Assembly (NCBI RefSeq): GCF_020982545.1
Contig: NZ_JAJKLK010000021.1
Location: forward strand, 62,001-126,000
From: Streptomyces sp. MNU76
Lineage (GTDB): Bacteria; Actinomycetota; Actinomycetes; Streptomycetales; Streptomycetaceae
Length of the DNA stretch: 64,000 bases
Reading direction: 5' to 3'
In this document: one piece after another, positions 16,225-24,692 of the stretch
Position numbering within the stretch: position 1 is the first letter of the stretch
Layout of the letters: each line of letters opens with the position of its first letter
Notes under the pieces: generated by a model
Databases searched by the model: none
What the model saw: only the letters and a program-made list of their open reading frames with translations
What the model was told of the DNA's origin: nothing
Made by a program: the position numbers and the translations under genes

Positions 16225-16240
16225 GTTACTAGCCAGTAAC
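16225..16240. promoter_or_regulatory. Inverted repeat GTTACT-AGCC-AGTAAC
   Basis: Perfect 6-bp arms with a 4-nt spacer, sharing the TTACT/AGTAA half-sites of the site at 16097 but with a wider spacer. Confidence 0.5.
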
Positions 16241-16615
16241 GACCCCCCTTGCGGGGGCGGCGAGAATGCACCACGATCGGCGACGCTCGGTCCTGTCCCG
16301 TACCCCGCCTGCCAGTCGGGGCAACGGGTTTTCTGGGTCCCCACCGAGTAGAGCGGGCGGCAGTGGCGCCGGCTCTTGGGCAGGGGGGTCTCCGCCAACC
16401 GCGGAGCCTGTCCAGCAGGTTGTGCGTGATGCGTGTCAGGCGCGACCAGTGGTTGTCGCTCGGGGGTGATCGCCGGTGATTCGGGCGCTTTTCGCGCCAC
16501 CGAGCGCGGGCGCTCCCCTTCCCGAGGACGTAGCACTTCTCCCATCCCTGTCCGGCCGAGCCGCCGCCAAGGGGCGAGCCGGTGTCAGGAGATGTACGTC
16601 CGAGAAGGAGGAAAT

Positions 16616-17251
16616 ATGGAGTCCCAGGTGCGTGGCGGGACCAGATGGAAGCGGTTCGCTGTGGTCATGGTGCCCAGCGTCGCCGCCACGGCAGCGATAG
16701 GTGTCGCCCTCGCGCAGGGTGCTCTCGCCGCGTCGTTCAGTGTGTCGGGCCAGTCGTTCAAGGTGACGGCCGGTCAGCTCGACGGCACGGGCTTCTCGCA
16801 GTACGGAGCGCTCGACGAGGGCTACACCCTCAAGGGCGAGAAGACGGTTCACCCCGTCGCCGTTTCGGCGTTCAAGTCCGCGACGATCACCAACATGTGC
16901 CAGTCGGTCGTCACCCCGGGTGTCCCGCTGCTCGGTAGCGTCAGCCTCAAGCTGACCGCCGGTACCGGTGGCAAGAAGGTCGAGGCCGAGAACCTCTACA
17001 TCGACGTCGAGGACCTTGAGGCGGACGCCGTCTTCAAGGGCATCGACATCGGTGTGGCGGCCAAGGACGCCAACAAGGGTCCGGGCATGAAGGGTGGCTC
17101 GGAGCAGGCCAACCCCTACGGGTTCGCGCAGCAGGCCGACTCGGCCTCGCTGACCGGCGTGAAGCAGACGGCGTGGGCGACCACCGCCGGAACCTTCAAG
17201 CTGAGCAACCTGAAGATGTCGCTCCACAAGGGCGTCGTGGAGTGCTACTAG
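16616..17251 (+). CDS. DUF6230 exported protein
   Basis: The 211-aa protein starts at ATG 16616 behind a strong AAGGAGG. A twin-basic N-terminus (RWKRFAVVMVPSVAATAAIG) leads into a hydrophobic signal or anchor segment, then a beta-rich domain with ASFSVSGQSFKVTAGQLDG and two cysteines (NMCQSVV and the C-terminal VECY). DUF6230 is, to my knowledge, confined to actinomycetes and regularly paired with DUF6114. Function unknown; envelope location is likely. Confidence 0.85.
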   Translation: MESQVRGGTRWKRFAVVMVPSVAATAAIGVALAQGALAASFSVSGQSFKVTAGQLDGTGFSQYGALDEGYTLKGEKTVHPVAVSAFKSATITNMCQSVVTPGVPLLGSVSLKLTAGTGGKKVEAENLYIDVEDLEADAVFKGIDIGVAAKDANKGPGMKGGSEQANPYGFAQQADSASLTGVKQTAWATTAGTFKLSNLKMSLHKGVVECY

Positions 17252-17260
17252 GCACTCCCT

Positions 17261-17296
17261 GGGCGGGTGAGGGGGCCTGCGCTTCCTCGCCCGCCC
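17261..17296 (+). terminator. Hairpin between DUF6230 and DUF6114 genes
   Basis: GGGCGGGTGAGG (17261-17272) pairs with CCTCGCCCGCCC (17285-17296) with one wobble and a 12-nt loop. It begins 10 bp after the stop and may set the ratio of first to later gene products by partial termination. Confidence 0.6.
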
Positions 17297-17416
17297 GTCC
17301 CTCTCGCCGTGCGCTCCACAGCGCACACGATCTCCGTACCTGAATTCCGTACGCCGTCCTCGTACGTGACGTACGTGAACTTCTCACAGCAACACCGTTC
17401 CAGGGAGCTGTTGTCC

Positions 17417-18040
17417 ATGAGCGCCGAGTCCACGGGGCAGAACGAAGACTATCTCCGCGCCTTTCGGCGGCGCTTTAGCGACTGGAGGGGCTCACGTCCC
17501 TTCTGGGCGGGCCTGTTGGTCCTGCTCGGCGGTTTCCCGATCATGTACCTGCCGTACGCCAACCTCCAGATCGGCCACCTGACGCTCGCCATGTCGACGA
17601 CGGGCGGCGCGGGATCCCTCATCATCGGCGTGCTGCTGGTGGTGCTCGGGGTCAGCCTCTGGTTCCAGCGGCATGTACGCACCTTCGCCGGTACGGCGGC
17701 GATCCTCCTGGCGCTCGTGTCCATCCCGGTCTCCAACCTCGGTGGCTTCGGTGTCGGCTTCCTGCTCTCCCTGATCGGCGGTGCGCTGGCCATCGCCTGG
17801 GCGCCCGGTCACGAGGAGGCGGCGGTGCCGTCCACCTACAAGACCCCGTCGCGGACCCCGGTGCCGCAGGACACGGCCCCCGAGAACACGGCACAGCACG
17901 GTGCGGTCCCCCTGCACAAGGGCGACGCCCCGGAGCCCGCGGAAGCGGGTTCGGTGAGCGGGGCGTCGAACGGCGAGGGCGACGACCTGACAGGTACCAC
18001 CCCCACGAACGGGACGAACGGGAGGCACAGTGCCGGCTGA
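17417..18040 (+). CDS. DUF6114 membrane protein
   Basis: The 207-aa product starts at ATG 17417. After a basic cytoplasmic stretch (AFRRRFSDWRGSRPFW) four hydrophobic segments follow (GLLVLLGGFPIMYLP, LIIGVLLVVLGVSLW, TAAILLALVSIPVS, GVGFLLSLIGGALAIAW), then a polar Pro/Thr-rich tail of about 80 residues. A direct repeat of GTACGTGA lies about 45 bp upstream. Its 3' end overlaps the next gene by 11 nt, so the two are coupled. Confidence 0.85.
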   Translation: MSAESTGQNEDYLRAFRRRFSDWRGSRPFWAGLLVLLGGFPIMYLPYANLQIGHLTLAMSTTGGAGSLIIGVLLVVLGVSLWFQRHVRTFAGTAAILLALVSIPVSNLGGFGVGFLLSLIGGALAIAWAPGHEEAAVPSTYKTPSRTPVPQDTAPENTAQHGAVPLHKGDAPEPAEAGSVSGASNGEGDDLTGTTPTNGTNGRHSAG

Positions 18041-19415
18041 CGAGGTGACCCACGGGACTTCGGTGGGAGAGTCCCGTGCGAGATCCGGACCGCGGCACGC
18101 GGCGCCCAAGAAGCCCCTTCTCACCCGGCTGAACGTGCCGGCGGGCAAGGCGATAGCCCTGGCGGCGATGCCCACGGCGGTCCTCATGGGCATGGGCTTC
18201 ACGCCCACGCTGACGCTCGCCCGCGCCGACGACCCGACGAAGCTCAGCCTGACGGCGGACGAGTACAAGGACTGCGTGGAGGCCCTGGAGGCCGCCGAGG
18301 AGGGCACCGACACCTCCGCCTCGCCGACCCCCACCCCATCCGCCGAGGCCTCGGAGAGCGACGACCCGACGGACGAGGGCAAGGACGAGGACACGTCCGC
18401 GGGCGACGACACCGCCGCCGACGGCAACTCCTCCGGCGACTCGGCCACCGACGACACGACCACGGACGACTCCGCGTCGTCGGATTCAGGTTCCGACGAC
18501 AAGGACGGCTCCGCCTCGGACGAGAAGTCGACGGACGACGGCGACAAGTCCGCGACCGACACGGCCGGTTCCGGCGAGGCCCCCTCGGCCGACGCCTCCG
18601 AGACCGGCGGTGGCAACCTGCTGGAGGACATCGGCACGGCCATCGAGGACCTGTTCACGCCGGACGACAAGGAGACGGAGACCACCGCTCCGTCCACGTC
18701 CACCAGCCTGTCCCCCTCACCCTCCCCCTCGGACGACGCCTCCGGCTCCGACGAGGACGAGAAGGACGACTCGGGCTCGGACGCCGGCAAGGACGCCAAG
18801 GACACCGCCGACAACGCCTCCGACAAGGTCGAGGACGCAGCGAAGGACGTCACCGGCGACGCCGAGGACACCGAGGACGCCACCGACGACGCCACCGCCA
18901 CGCCGAGCCCCTCGCCCAGCGAGAGCACGGACATGGAGGGCTGCCCCGTCGCCACGGACGACGAGAGCGGCGTCGAGAAGGGCATACCGCCGCTGCCGAA
19001 CGACCCCTGGTACCTGGACGCCAGCTCGCTGCTGCTGAAGGGCGCCGACTACCAGGGCGTCGTCAAGGTGAAGACCGCCGACGGCTCGGTCAAGGAGGTG
19101 CTGAAGTACGTCATATCCGACGGCACCGACATCGGCGACCTGCACCAGACGGTCGAGGACAAGCAGGCCGGCGTGACCTACCACGTCCAGGCCGGCAAGG
19201 GCACCACGTCCACGATCCGCCAGGGCAAGACGGTCATGTACACCGAGAAGATCTCCGGCAACCTGCTCGGTCTGATCCCCGTGACCTTCGACCCGAAGCA
19301 CCCGCCGCCCCTGAACATCCCGCTGATCTACTTCACCAAGGTGAAGGTCGTCCAGGCGGGCCAGTTCGGCGGAACGCTCACCGTTCCCGGCATGCACCAG
19401 TTCATGACCGACTGA
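18030..19415 (+). CDS. Secreted acidic Ser/Asp-rich protein with conserved C-terminal domain
   Basis: The 461-aa product begins at GTG 18030 inside the DUF6114 gene. A basic N-terminal region precedes a hydrophobic segment (AIALAAMPTAVLMGMGF, about residues 46-65). Residues about 80-300 are low-complexity Asp/Ser/Thr/Glu/Ala, strongly acidic, and a folded-looking domain of about 155 residues follows, starting near GCPVATDDESG and ending VPGMHQFMTD. The acidic region looks like a flexible wall-spanning spacer that displays the C-terminal domain. I do not recognise that domain. The operon with DUF6230 and DUF6114 suggests one envelope assembly. Confidence 0.8.
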   Translation: MPADEVTHGTSVGESRARSGPRHAAPKKPLLTRLNVPAGKAIALAAMPTAVLMGMGFTPTLTLARADDPTKLSLTADEYKDCVEALEAAEEGTDTSASPTPTPSAEASESDDPTDEGKDEDTSAGDDTAADGNSSGDSATDDTTTDDSASSDSGSDDKDGSASDEKSTDDGDKSATDTAGSGEAPSADASETGGGNLLEDIGTAIEDLFTPDDKETETTAPSTSTSLSPSPSPSDDASGSDEDEKDDSGSDAGKDAKDTADNASDKVEDAAKDVTGDAEDTEDATDDATATPSPSPSESTDMEGCPVATDDESGVEKGIPPLPNDPWYLDASSLLLKGADYQGVVKVKTADGSVKEVLKYVISDGTDIGDLHQTVEDKQAGVTYHVQAGKGTTSTIRQGKTVMYTEKISGNLLGLIPVTFDPKHPPPLNIPLIYFTKVKVVQAGQFGGTLTVPGMHQFMTD

Positions 19416-19475
19416 GCAGCCGGTCACCCCGGGCCCGGGAAACCGGGCCCCCACAGGACCCGTTCCGGGAGCCGC

Positions 19476-19523
19476 ACAGCACTGAGGGCGCCCCCTGTTC
19501 CCAGGGGGCGCCCTCAGTGCTGT
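19476..19523. terminator. Bidirectional terminator with a perfect 22-bp stem
   Basis: Arms at 19476-19497 and 19502-19523 are exact complements around a TTCC loop. It lies between the convergent acidic-protein and pyk genes, 60 and 21 bp from their stops, and can terminate both. Confidence 0.85.
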
Positions 19524-19544
19524 CGTACGACGGTGCCGGCCGCG

Positions 19545-20975
19545 TCAGTCGCGGGCGCCGCCGCCCAGGTGGTGCACCCGGACCATGTTGGTGGTGCCCG
19601 GCACACCGGGGGGCGAGCCGGCGGTGATGACCGCGATGTCGCCCTCGTTGAAGCGGCCCAGCTTGAGCATCTCGTGGTCGACCAGGTCGACCATCTCGTC
19701 CGTGCTGTTCACGAACGGCACCACGTGCGACTCCACGCCCCAGCTGAGCGCCAGCTGGTTCCGGGTCGACTCGTCGGTGGTGTAGGCGATGATCGGCTGG
19801 GACGCGCGGTAGCGGGAGAGCCGGCGGGCGGTGTCACCGGACTGCGTGAAGGCCACCAGCGCCCGGCCACCGAGGAAGTCGGCGATCTCGCAGGCCGCAC
19901 GGGCGATCGAACCGCCCTGCGTACGCGGCTTCTTGCCCGGCACGAGCGGCTGCAGTCCCTTGGAGAGGAGCTCCTGCTCGGCCGCCGAGACGATCTTCGA
20001 CATCGTCCGGACCGTCTCCAGCGGGTACGCGCCCACGCTGGACTCCGCCGACAGCATGACCGCGTCCGCGCCGTCCAGGATCGCGTTGGCCACGTCGGAG
20101 GCCTCGGCGCGCGTGGGACGGGAGTTGGTGATCATCGACTCCATCATCTGGGTCGCCACGATCACCGGCTTGGCGTTGCGGCGGCACAGCTCGATGAGCC
20201 GCTTCTGCACCATGGGGACCTTCTCGAGCGGGTACTCGACGGCCAGGTCGCCACGGGCGACCATCACGCCGTCGAACGCCATCACGACGTCCTCCATGTT
20301 GTCCACAGCCTGCGGCTTCTCCACCTTGGCGATGACGGGGACCCGGCGGCCCACCTCGTCCATCACCTTGTGGACGTCCCGCACGTCCTCGGCGTCCCGC
20401 ACGAAGGACAGCGCCACCAGGTCGCAGCCCATCCGCAGCGCGAACCGCAGGTCCTCGACGTCCTTCTCGGACAGCGCGGGCACGTTGACGGCCGCGCCGG
20501 GCAGGTTGATGCCCTTGTGGTCGGAGATGACACCGCCCTCGATGACCTCGGTCCGCACCCGGGGGCCGGCGACCTCGATGACCTTCAGCTCGACGTTGCC
20601 GTCGTTGATGAGGATCTGGTCGCCGGGGGAGACGTCCCCGGGCAGCCCCTTGTACGTCGTCCCGCAGATCTGCTTGTCGCCCGGCACGTCCTCGGCGGTG
20701 ATGGTGAACTCGTCACCGCGCACCAGCTCCACCGGACCCTCGGCGAAGGTCTCCAGACGGATCTTCGGGCCCTGGAGGTCGGCGAGGACCCCGATGGCCT
20801 TGCCGGTCTCGGCGGCGGCGGCCCGAACCCGGTCGTAGCGGCCCTGGTGCTCGGCGTGACTGCCGTGGCTGAAATTGAAACGGGCCACGTTCATGCCGGC
20901 CTCGATGAGGGCGACCAGTTGCTCGTGGGAGTCGACCGCGGGGCCGAGAGTACAGACGATTTTCGAACGGCGCAT
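19545..20975 (-). CDS. pyk: Pyruvate kinase
   Basis: Pyruvate kinase converts phosphoenolpyruvate and ADP to pyruvate and ATP. The 476-aa protein begins MRRSKIVCTLGPAVDSHEQL and contains ARFNFSHGSH, MVARGDLAVEYP, TQMMESMI and the C-terminal allosteric domain with AFTQSGDTARRLSRYRA. The length is standard. The start ATG ends at 20975 with a probable -10 (TAGGAT on the minus strand, plus coordinates 20982-20987), so the leader is extremely short. A perfect palindrome at 21001-21018 overlaps the -35 position. Confidence 0.96.
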   Translation of the reverse strand: MRRSKIVCTLGPAVDSHEQLVALIEAGMNVARFNFSHGSHAEHQGRYDRVRAAAAETGKAIGVLADLQGPKIRLETFAEGPVELVRGDEFTITAEDVPGDKQICGTTYKGLPGDVSPGDQILINDGNVELKVIEVAGPRVRTEVIEGGVISDHKGINLPGAAVNVPALSEKDVEDLRFALRMGCDLVALSFVRDAEDVRDVHKVMDEVGRRVPVIAKVEKPQAVDNMEDVVMAFDGVMVARGDLAVEYPLEKVPMVQKRLIELCRRNAKPVIVATQMMESMITNSRPTRAEASDVANAILDGADAVMLSAESSVGAYPLETVRTMSKIVSAAEQELLSKGLQPLVPGKKPRTQGGSIARAACEIADFLGGRALVAFTQSGDTARRLSRYRASQPIIAYTTDESTRNQLALSWGVESHVVPFVNSTDEMVDLVDHEMLKLGRFNEGDIAVITAGSPPGVPGTTNMVRVHHLGGGARD

Positions 20976-21000
20976 GGGACGATCCTATCGGTTTGTTTCG

Positions 21001-21018
21001 CTACGGAATATTCCGTAG
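21001..21018. promoter_or_regulatory. Perfect palindrome CTACGGAATATTCCGTAG upstream of pyk
   Basis: The 18-bp palindrome sits 26 bp upstream of the pyk ATG and spans the -35 position relative to the TAGGAT -10 at 20982-20987. It is AT-centred in otherwise GC-rich DNA and should be an operator. The regulator is not identified. Confidence 0.6.
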
Positions 21019-21102
21019 GGCGGAATGCATATGGGCGGCTCTGCGCTCAATCGTGTTACCGGCGTGTATTGCCCGGCGGTGCTCAGTTGTTCTTTTCGGG
21101 GC

Positions 21103-22314
21103 TCAGATGTTCTTTTCGATCAGGGCGTACGTCTGTGCCGCGATCTCCAGTTCCTCGTCCGTCGGGACCACCGCCACGGCGACCCGCGCACCGGCCGGCG
21201 AGATCAGCCGCGGCGCGGCCCCCCGTACGGCGTTGAGGTCGCCGTCCACGGCCAGGCCCAGACCCTCCAGACCGGCGACGGCGGCCTCGCGCACCGGCGC
21301 CGCGTTCTCGCCGACCCCGGCCGTGAACGCGACCGCGTCCACCCGGCCGAGCACCGCGTAGTAGGCACCGATGTACTTCTTCAGCCGGTGAATGTAGATG
21401 TCGAACGCCAGCTTCGCCTGCTCGTCGCCCTCGTCGATTCGCCGGCGGATTTCCCGCATGTCGTTGTCGCCGCACAGCCCGATCAGACCGCTCTTCTTGT
21501 TGAGGAGAGTGTCGATCTCGTCCGTGGACATTCCGCCAACGCGCATCAAATGAAAGATGACGGCCGGGTCCATGTCTCCGGACCGCGTACCCATCACCAG
21601 CCCCTCCAAAGGCGTCAGCCCCATGGAGGTGTCCACGCACCGGCCGCCCTCGACCGCCGAGGCCGACGCCCCGTTGCCGAGGTGCAGCACGATGACGTTC
21701 ACCTCGGACGGGTCCTTGCCGAGCAGTTCGGCCGTCGCCCGGGACACATAGGCGTGCGAGGTGCCGTGGAAGCCGTAGCGGCGGATGCGGTGCGCGTCGG
21801 CCGTCTCGACGTCGATGGCGTAGCGGGCGGCCGACTCCGGCATGGTGGTGTGGAACGCCGTGTCGAACACGGCGACCTGCGGGAGGTCGGGCCGCAGCGC
21901 CCGCGCGGTCCGGATCCCGGTGAGGTTGGCCGGGTTGTGCAGCGGTGCCACCGGGATCAGCCGCTCGATCTCGGCGAGCACGGCGCTGTCGATCACGGTC
22001 GGCCGGGTGAAGCTCTGCCCGCCGTGCACCACACGGTGGCCGATCGCGGCGAGTTGGGGGGAGTCGAGGCCGAGGCCGTCCTCGGCCAGTTCCTCGGCGA
22101 CGGCCTTCAGGGCGGCTTCGTGGTCGGCGATCGGCTCGGTGCGCTCGCGGGAGGTGCCCCCGTCGGTGAGCGGGGTGTGCTTCAGCCGGGAGGTCTCCTC
22201 GCCGATGCGCTCCACCAGGCCCATGGCCAGGCGGCTGCCGTCGCGCATGTCGAGCAGCTGGTACTTGACCGAGGAGGAACCGGAGTTGAGGACGAGGACG
22301 CGGGTGGCGGTCAC
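21103..22314 (-). CDS. ackA: Acetate kinase
   Basis: AckA converts acetyl phosphate and ADP to acetate and ATP. From the GTG ending at 22314 the product is 403 aa and begins MTATRVLVLNSGSSSVKYQL, the family N-terminus; a GTG at 22345 overlapping the pta stop is an alternative adding ten residues. Conserved segments include GHRVVHGG, FDTAFHTTMP, YGFHGTSHAYV and LGNGASASAV. It is co-transcribed with pta, giving reversible acetyl-CoA to acetate conversion. Confidence 0.95.
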   Translation of the reverse strand: MTATRVLVLNSGSSSVKYQLLDMRDGSRLAMGLVERIGEETSRLKHTPLTDGGTSRERTEPIADHEAALKAVAEELAEDGLGLDSPQLAAIGHRVVHGGQSFTRPTVIDSAVLAEIERLIPVAPLHNPANLTGIRTARALRPDLPQVAVFDTAFHTTMPESAARYAIDVETADAHRIRRYGFHGTSHAYVSRATAELLGKDPSEVNVIVLHLGNGASASAVEGGRCVDTSMGLTPLEGLVMGTRSGDMDPAVIFHLMRVGGMSTDEIDTLLNKKSGLIGLCGDNDMREIRRRIDEGDEQAKLAFDIYIHRLKKYIGAYYAVLGRVDAVAFTAGVGENAAPVREAAVAGLEGLGLAVDGDLNAVRGAAPRLISPAGARVAVAVVPTDEELEIAAQTYALIEKNI

Positions 22315-22343
22315 AGCGGTCGGCTTTCTGTCGTCGGTGGGGG

Positions 22344-24431
22344 TCACTCGGCCGCGGCCGTCTGGGCCTGGATCGCCGTGATGGCGACCGTGGTGACGAT
22401 GTCCTGGACGAGGGCGCCCCGCGACAGGTCGTTGACCGGCTTGCGCAGCCCCTGGAGGACCGGTCCGACCGCGAGCGCGCCCGCCGACCGCTGGACGGCC
22501 TTGTAGGTGTTGTTGCCGGTGTTGAGGTCCGGGAAGATCAACACCGTTGCCTGGCCGGCGACTTCGGAGTCCGGCAGCTTGGTCGCCGCGACACTCGGCT
22601 CCACGGCCGCGTCGTACTGGATCGGCCCCTCGATCAGCAGGTCGGGCCGCCGGGAGCGCACGATCTCGGTGGCCTCGCGGACCTTGTCGACGTCGGCGCC
22701 CGACCCGGACGTCCCCGTGGAGTACGACAGCATCGCGATCCTCGGCTCCACCCCGAACCGCCGTGCGGTGGCGGCCGACTGGATCGCGATGTCGGCGAGC
22801 TGCTCGGCGTTCGGGTCCGGGTTCACCGCGCAGTCCCCGTACACCAGCACCTTGTCGGCGAGGCACATGAAGAAGACGGACGAGACGATGTCGGCGTCCG
22901 GCTTGGTCTTGATGATCTCGAAGGCCGGCCGGATGGTGGCGGCGGTGGAGTGCACGGACCCCGAGACCATCCCGTCCGCGAGTCCCTCCTGCACCATCAG
23001 CGTGCCGAAGTAGTTCACGTCGGACACCACGTCGTACGCCAGCTCCATGCTGATGTTCTTGTGGGCGCGGAACTGGGCGTACTTCTCCGCGAACGCGTCC
23101 CGCCACTCGGAGGTCGCCGGGTCCACCAGCAAGCTGTCGCCGAGGTCGATGCCCAGGTCGGCGGCCTTCTTGCGGATCTGCTCGACGGGACCGAGCAGGG
23201 TGAGGTCGCAGACGTTGCGGCGCAGGATGACCTCCGCCGCGTGCAGCACGCGCTCCTCCGTGCCCTCGGGGAGGACCACCCGGCGCCGCTCGGAGCGGGC
23301 CTGTTCGAGGAGGGTGTGCTCGAACATCATCGGCGTGATCCGGTCGCTGCTCGGCGCCGAGACCCGGCCGCGCAGCTCGGCGGTGTCGACGTGCCGCTCG
23401 AAGAGCCCGAGCGCGGTCTCCGCCTTGCGCGGCGTCACCGCGCTCAACTTGCCCTCCATGGAGAACAGTTCGGAGGCGGTGAGGAAGGAGCCGGACTCGA
23501 CGGCGACGACGGGCGTGCCGGGGGCGAGACGGGCGGCGAGGGTGAGGATCTCGTCGCTGGGCCGCTCGTCGAGGGTGAGCAGCACGCCCGCGATCGGCGG
23601 GGTGCCGGCGCTGTGCGCGGCGAGGGCGCCTATGACGAGGTCCGCGCGGTCGCCGGGGGTGACGACCAGACAGCCCGGGGTCAGGGCGTTGAGGAAGGTC
23701 GGCAGCATGGCCCCGCCGAAGACGAAGTTGAGCGCGTCGCGGGCGAGGCCCGAGTCGTCGCCGAGGAGGACCGTGCCGCCGAGCGCGTGGGTGATCTGGG
23801 CGACGGTGGGCGCGGAGAGCGCGGGCTCGTCGGGCAGGACGTAACAGGGCACGGGCAGCGGCAGCCGCGAGTCACCGAGCCGCTCGGATATCTCGCCGCG
23901 GTCGGCGGGCGCGACCCGGTTGACGACCATGGCGAGCACATCACAGCCGAGGCCCCCGTACGCGCGGTAGGCGTTGTGGGTCTCCGCCACGACCGACTCG
24001 GCGGTCTGCTTGCGTCCGCCGACCACCGGGATCACGGACGCGCCGAACTCGTTGGCCAGCCGTGCGTTGAGCGACAGCTCGTCAGGGAACTGCGTGTCGG
24101 CGAAGTCCGTCCCGAGGACGAGGACGACGTCGTAGTCCCGGGCGACGGCGTGGAAGCGGTCGACGAGGGTCGAGACCAGCTCGTCCGTGCCGTGCTGGGC
24201 CTGGAGCGTGGACGCCTCGTGGTAGTCCATGCCGTACACGGTCGCCGGGTCCTGGGTGAGCCGGTAGCGGGCGCGCAGCAGGTCGAAGAGCCGGTCCGGT
24301 CCGTGGTGCAGCAGCGGCCGGAACACCCCCACCCGGTCGACCTGGCGGGTCAGGAGTTCCATCACCCCCAGCTCCACGACCTGGCGGCCGTCGCCGCGAT
24401 CGATCCCGGTCACGTATACGCTGCGCGTCAC
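22344..24431 (-). CDS. pta: Phosphate acetyltransferase, long form
   Basis: Pta exchanges CoA and phosphate on acetyl groups. The 695-aa product starts at the GTG ending at 24431 after GGAGAG. The N-terminal BioD/CobQ-like domain has a P-loop degenerated to TGIDRGDGRQ, a DRTGG-type middle domain follows, and the catalytic PTA domain occupies about residues 370-690 with SYSTGTSGSGADVDKVREAT and FPDLNTGNNTYKAVQR. Long Ptas are often allosteric. A 9-bp tandem repeat lies in its leader. ackA follows within the stop-start overlap. Confidence 0.95.
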   Translation of the reverse strand: MTRSVYVTGIDRGDGRQVVELGVMELLTRQVDRVGVFRPLLHHGPDRLFDLLRARYRLTQDPATVYGMDYHEASTLQAQHGTDELVSTLVDRFHAVARDYDVVLVLGTDFADTQFPDELSLNARLANEFGASVIPVVGGRKQTAESVVAETHNAYRAYGGLGCDVLAMVVNRVAPADRGEISERLGDSRLPLPVPCYVLPDEPALSAPTVAQITHALGGTVLLGDDSGLARDALNFVFGGAMLPTFLNALTPGCLVVTPGDRADLVIGALAAHSAGTPPIAGVLLTLDERPSDEILTLAARLAPGTPVVAVESGSFLTASELFSMEGKLSAVTPRKAETALGLFERHVDTAELRGRVSAPSSDRITPMMFEHTLLEQARSERRRVVLPEGTEERVLHAAEVILRRNVCDLTLLGPVEQIRKKAADLGIDLGDSLLVDPATSEWRDAFAEKYAQFRAHKNISMELAYDVVSDVNYFGTLMVQEGLADGMVSGSVHSTAATIRPAFEIIKTKPDADIVSSVFFMCLADKVLVYGDCAVNPDPNAEQLADIAIQSAATARRFGVEPRIAMLSYSTGTSGSGADVDKVREATEIVRSRRPDLLIEGPIQYDAAVEPSVAATKLPDSEVAGQATVLIFPDLNTGNNTYKAVQRSAGALAVGPVLQGLRKPVNDLSRGALVQDIVTTVAITAIQAQTAAAE

Positions 24432-24450
24432 GTGTGCTCTCCGTTTCATA

Positions 24451-24486
24451 TGGTTCGACTGGTTCGACTGGTTCGACTGGTTCGGC
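24451..24486 (-). repeat. Four tandem 9-bp units in the pta leader
   Basis: On the + strand TGGTTCGAC is repeated at 24451, 24460 and 24469, with TGGTTCGGC at 24478. It starts 19 bp upstream of the pta GTG, within the expected 5' UTR. Copy number could vary by slippage and so alter leader length. Confidence 0.7.
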
Positions 24487-24529
24487 AGGGGAGGGGTGGA
24501 AATCGCCGTCACGGCGGACGGAAACCCTC

Positions 24530-24558
24530 TTGACAATACCCCTGACCATGGATAAGGC
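24530..24558 (+). promoter_or_regulatory. Sigma70-like promoter for pfkA
   Basis: TTGACA at 24530-24535, a 17-bp spacer and TAAGGC at 24553-24558 form a good vegetative promoter pointing to pfkA, whose ATG is 134 bp downstream. The leader holds a short GATCAGGATGATCAGGA direct repeat at about 24656-24672. Confidence 0.65.
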
Positions 24559-24692
24559 GCCCATCAGTGGGGAGGGGTGCCGGGCGGGGCCGGAGGGGCG
24601 CGGCGACCCCCGGGCGGCCGTGAAACAATCGGACTGGCTCATAAGTACCAGCACCGATCAGGATGATCAGGACGAGCAGGAGACACAGCACG

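Larger units (their letters stand above)
15923..16615 (+). promoter_or_regulatory. 693-bp non-coding region upstream of the DUF6230 operon
   Basis: No convincing gene lies here; short open frames lack ribosome sites and codon bias. It holds an AGATTTG...CAAATCT inverted pair (about 16032-16078), two GCGGCCGC palindromes, and two related inverted repeats, TTACTGGCAGTAA at 16097-16109 and GTTACTAGCCAGTAAC at 16225-16240. The length and repeats suggest a heavily regulated promoter or long leader for the downstream trio. Confidence 0.55.

Noticed and set aside
16266..16479. Small open frames in the leader of the DUF6230 operon
   Set aside because: No Shine-Dalgarno, composition unlike Streptomyces genes and overlap of several frames.
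22315..22345. GTG 22345 as ackA start
   Set aside because: It would couple to the pta stop but adds ten residues before the conserved N-terminus; kept only as an alternative.
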